The notes beneath the pieces are model-generated. The model ran no database searches. It was not told the DNA's origin and worked only from the letters and a program-made list of their open reading frames with translations. Positions 62,501-64,000 of a DNA stretch of 64,000 bases are shown one piece after another; the stretch's first letter is position 1; every line of letters starts with the position of its first letter. This stretch comes from Atrichornis clamosus (Eukaryota > Chordata > Aves > Passeriformes > Menuridae), in the NCBI GenBank assembly GCA_013400975.1, contig WBMZ01008948.1:248001-312000 (forward strand). The letters are read 5' to 3'. The translations under genes were made by a program, and so were the position numbers.

Positions 62501-63057
62501 TACGGATTGAAAATAAAGTGAACAGGGTTCTTTTAAGCTATTTGAAGGCACAAGTTTCTGCCCAAGGCTGGAATTACACCACCCCTACCTGCTACAGAAC
62601 ACACAGCACCCTGTGGGAATAACATGTTCATCCTGGACACAGCCTGTGCTTTCCTCAGCAGTGCATTCTTCATGAGCTAAGATAAACAAGTAGAGGTGCA
62701 TCTTCCAGTAATAACTGCACTTCTCCTGCAGACTTCCAGCCACAAATCACACTTTCCTACGCAGCTGATGGAGAAACAGGACCCAACAGCAGCACTTCAT
62801 CTCCATCCTTGCTGCCAAGAAGGCAGGGAAAGCAAAAGCTTGCCCAAACACGAGCCCACTTTCACAGATGCTGGGTACCTCCACTTCAGCACAGCAAACA
62901 AAAATAAGCTGCTGTTCGAGTGCAGCACAGGCAGGGAAATAGGATTGACGTCACTTGAACAGTCTGTCTTAGCAAAGGACATCTCTGGAGGGAAAAAAGA
63001 GCCCGGCTGGTCTGTACACTAATGCAATCTTTGGCTGCCTGCTGAGGCTGTGTGCAG
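59523..63057. other. Unique non-coding sequence
   Basis: No CR1 or gene is recognised. Frames of 143 codons (60321-60752 minus) and 108 codons (62696-63022 plus) have no domain, and minus-strand frames overlap them. A CRE palindrome at 62946-62953 is listed separately. Confidence 0.5.
62946..62953. promoter_or_regulatory. Perfect CRE palindrome TGACGTCA beside a CpG-rich cluster
   Basis: The CREB/ATF consensus sits about 110 bases left of the CpG-rich cluster at 63058-63245, a spacing that would suit a proximal promoter element. No TATA box at a fitting distance was seen on either strand. Confidence 0.4.
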
Positions 63058-63245
63058 GGGCAGCTCCCGGCGCCGGCAGCGACAGGCGAAGTCACAAGCT
63101 CGGCTTATGTAGGGCACAACGCTGCCTTCACATGTGACTGTCACCAGAGCAACAACTTCAGCCCCTCCGCGGCCCCGGGCACACCTCGCTGAGACCGCAG
63201 CACCTCCCCAACACACCCAGCAGCTCTTACAGCTCCACGCTGGGG
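63058..63245. promoter_or_regulatory. CpG-rich cluster, possible promoter or enhancer
   Basis: About 13 CpG dinucleotides lie in roughly 190 bases, including CCCGGCGCCGGCAGCGACAG and TCCGCGGCCCCGGG, against CpG-poor surroundings. It contains the NarI-type core GGCGCC and a SacII-type CCGCGG. No repeat matches. Open frames on both strands (101 codons at 63134-63439 plus; 129 codons at 63019-63408 minus) have no domain, as expected from GC-rich sequence. It could be a promoter for a transcript in either direction. Confidence 0.4.
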
Positions 63246-64000
63246 CTGCCTTGCCCCAGAGAACAAAACCAGCCCTAGGTTTGTTTAAAAATAAATCGCT
63301 CAGGCCAGGTGCAGAATTCAGAGCGAGTTGCAAACAACAGCCCTTTCGGATTATTCTGTCTGAGCAGGCAACTCCTCTCTCCCTCCTTCTCAGCCTCCTA
63401 GCAGGCACTGTCTCCGTGGAAAAGCAGCACAGTTTTTAAGTTGATTAGGATAAGGACAAACATCACTCCCTAAGCTGTACGGGGCCAGTGGTGAATTCTC
63501 AGAGAGAGAAAACTGTCCTTGCACAGATTTGAGAAAATGCAGTACATTTGTTTTTACACGCACCAGAAAAGTGCATTATCAAATTACACCGAGGGGCTGA
63601 GTTCTAGAAGCTCTTGCTGCTTTCCAAACGTTAAATGAAATGGATTTCTGAAAGAAAGTCTTATGCAAGTCGGAGTTAAACACCTTAATGAGTTAAATAC
63701 CTATTGTTACCTTGCATATGCTGATTCATGACATCTAACAAAGCCTTCTAACAACTATTCTCAATTCCACCAGTGCGTTTTAATGCTGGTTTGCTCTCAG
63801 ACAATTGCTGCTAAAGTAGTGAGACAGCCCCCAAGCCTTTATTGGTCTGTCCTTCCTGCAGGATCAGGAGCACACCTCCACCTGCTCGCCCAGCCCTCTG
63901 CTCCTCTCTCCCTCCCTCCCTCCCTTCGCGATCGGCACAAAAGAAACTTTGTTTCCACCCTGGGATCTCCTGGAAGTTCATAAACCAGATTATTTTCATA
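63246..64000. other. Right-edge unique sequence with a CT tract and CpG-dense motif
   Basis: No gene is recognised. A pyrimidine tract (CTCCTCTCTCCCTCCCTCCC followed by TCCCTT) runs about 63901-63926 and is directly followed by CGCGATCG at 63927-63934. Such CT plus CpG sequence is common close to transcription start sites, so a promoter could lie just beyond the edge. Confidence 0.35.

Noticed and set aside
1..64000. Endogenous retrovirus LTRs, tRNA genes, CRISPR or bacterial operons
   Set aside because: No TG...CA-bounded paired LTR, gag/pol-like translation, tRNA cloverleaf, or spaced direct-repeat array was seen.

Overview
This window looks like avian nuclear DNA, from a large intron or an intergenic stretch. 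The main evidence is about nineteen fragments of the CR1 LINE, the dominant bird retrotransposon. Most carry the conserved CR1 3' tail, read as GGTTGGAAGGGACCT on antisense copies and as CCTTCCAACCCAAACCAT...GATTCTATGAT on sense copies. The better-preserved copies resemble passerine/neoavian CR1 more than chicken CR1 as I remember it, so 'songbird or close relative' is an inference. I found no bacterial gene organisation, rRNA, tRNA, CRISPR array or phage.

Layout: 1-8.6 kb holds an antisense CR1 (341-737), a small internally deleted CR1 (4032-4125), a perfect hairpin (4904-4931) and a GC-richer stretch (about 5.3-6.1 kb). 8.6-13.3 kb has three CR1 pieces and a 48-bp exon-like segment (8923-8970, minus). 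13.3-29.4 kb is AT-richer unique sequence with four degenerate CR1 pieces. 29.4-41.4 kb has five CR1 pieces and an open segment behind a good splice acceptor (34088-34351). 41.4-50.2 kb is nearly repeat-free. 50.2-51.2 kb holds two CR1 copies in inverted orientation. 53-57.6 kb holds exon-like segments, a small CpG-rich island (55205-55469), a degenerate CR1 ORF2 piece and a CR1 tail. 57.6-64 kb holds a long sense CR1 (59130-59522) and a second CpG-rich cluster (63058-63245); the last 120 bases have a CT tract and a CpG-dense TCGCGATCG.

No protein-coding gene was recognised. The long open frames (up to 253 codons) either run antisense through CR1 or have no homology I can recognise and no splice structure. 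A few short segments flanked by consensus-like splice sites are given as low-confidence exon candidates; none is assigned to a known gene. The two CpG-rich clusters, each with a perfect CRE palindrome (TGACGTCA) within 200 bases, are the best promoter or enhancer candidates.

No new biological system is evident. The points most worth checking are the exon candidates, the CRE plus CpG clusters, the inverted CR1 pair and the ORF2-only CR1 fragment.
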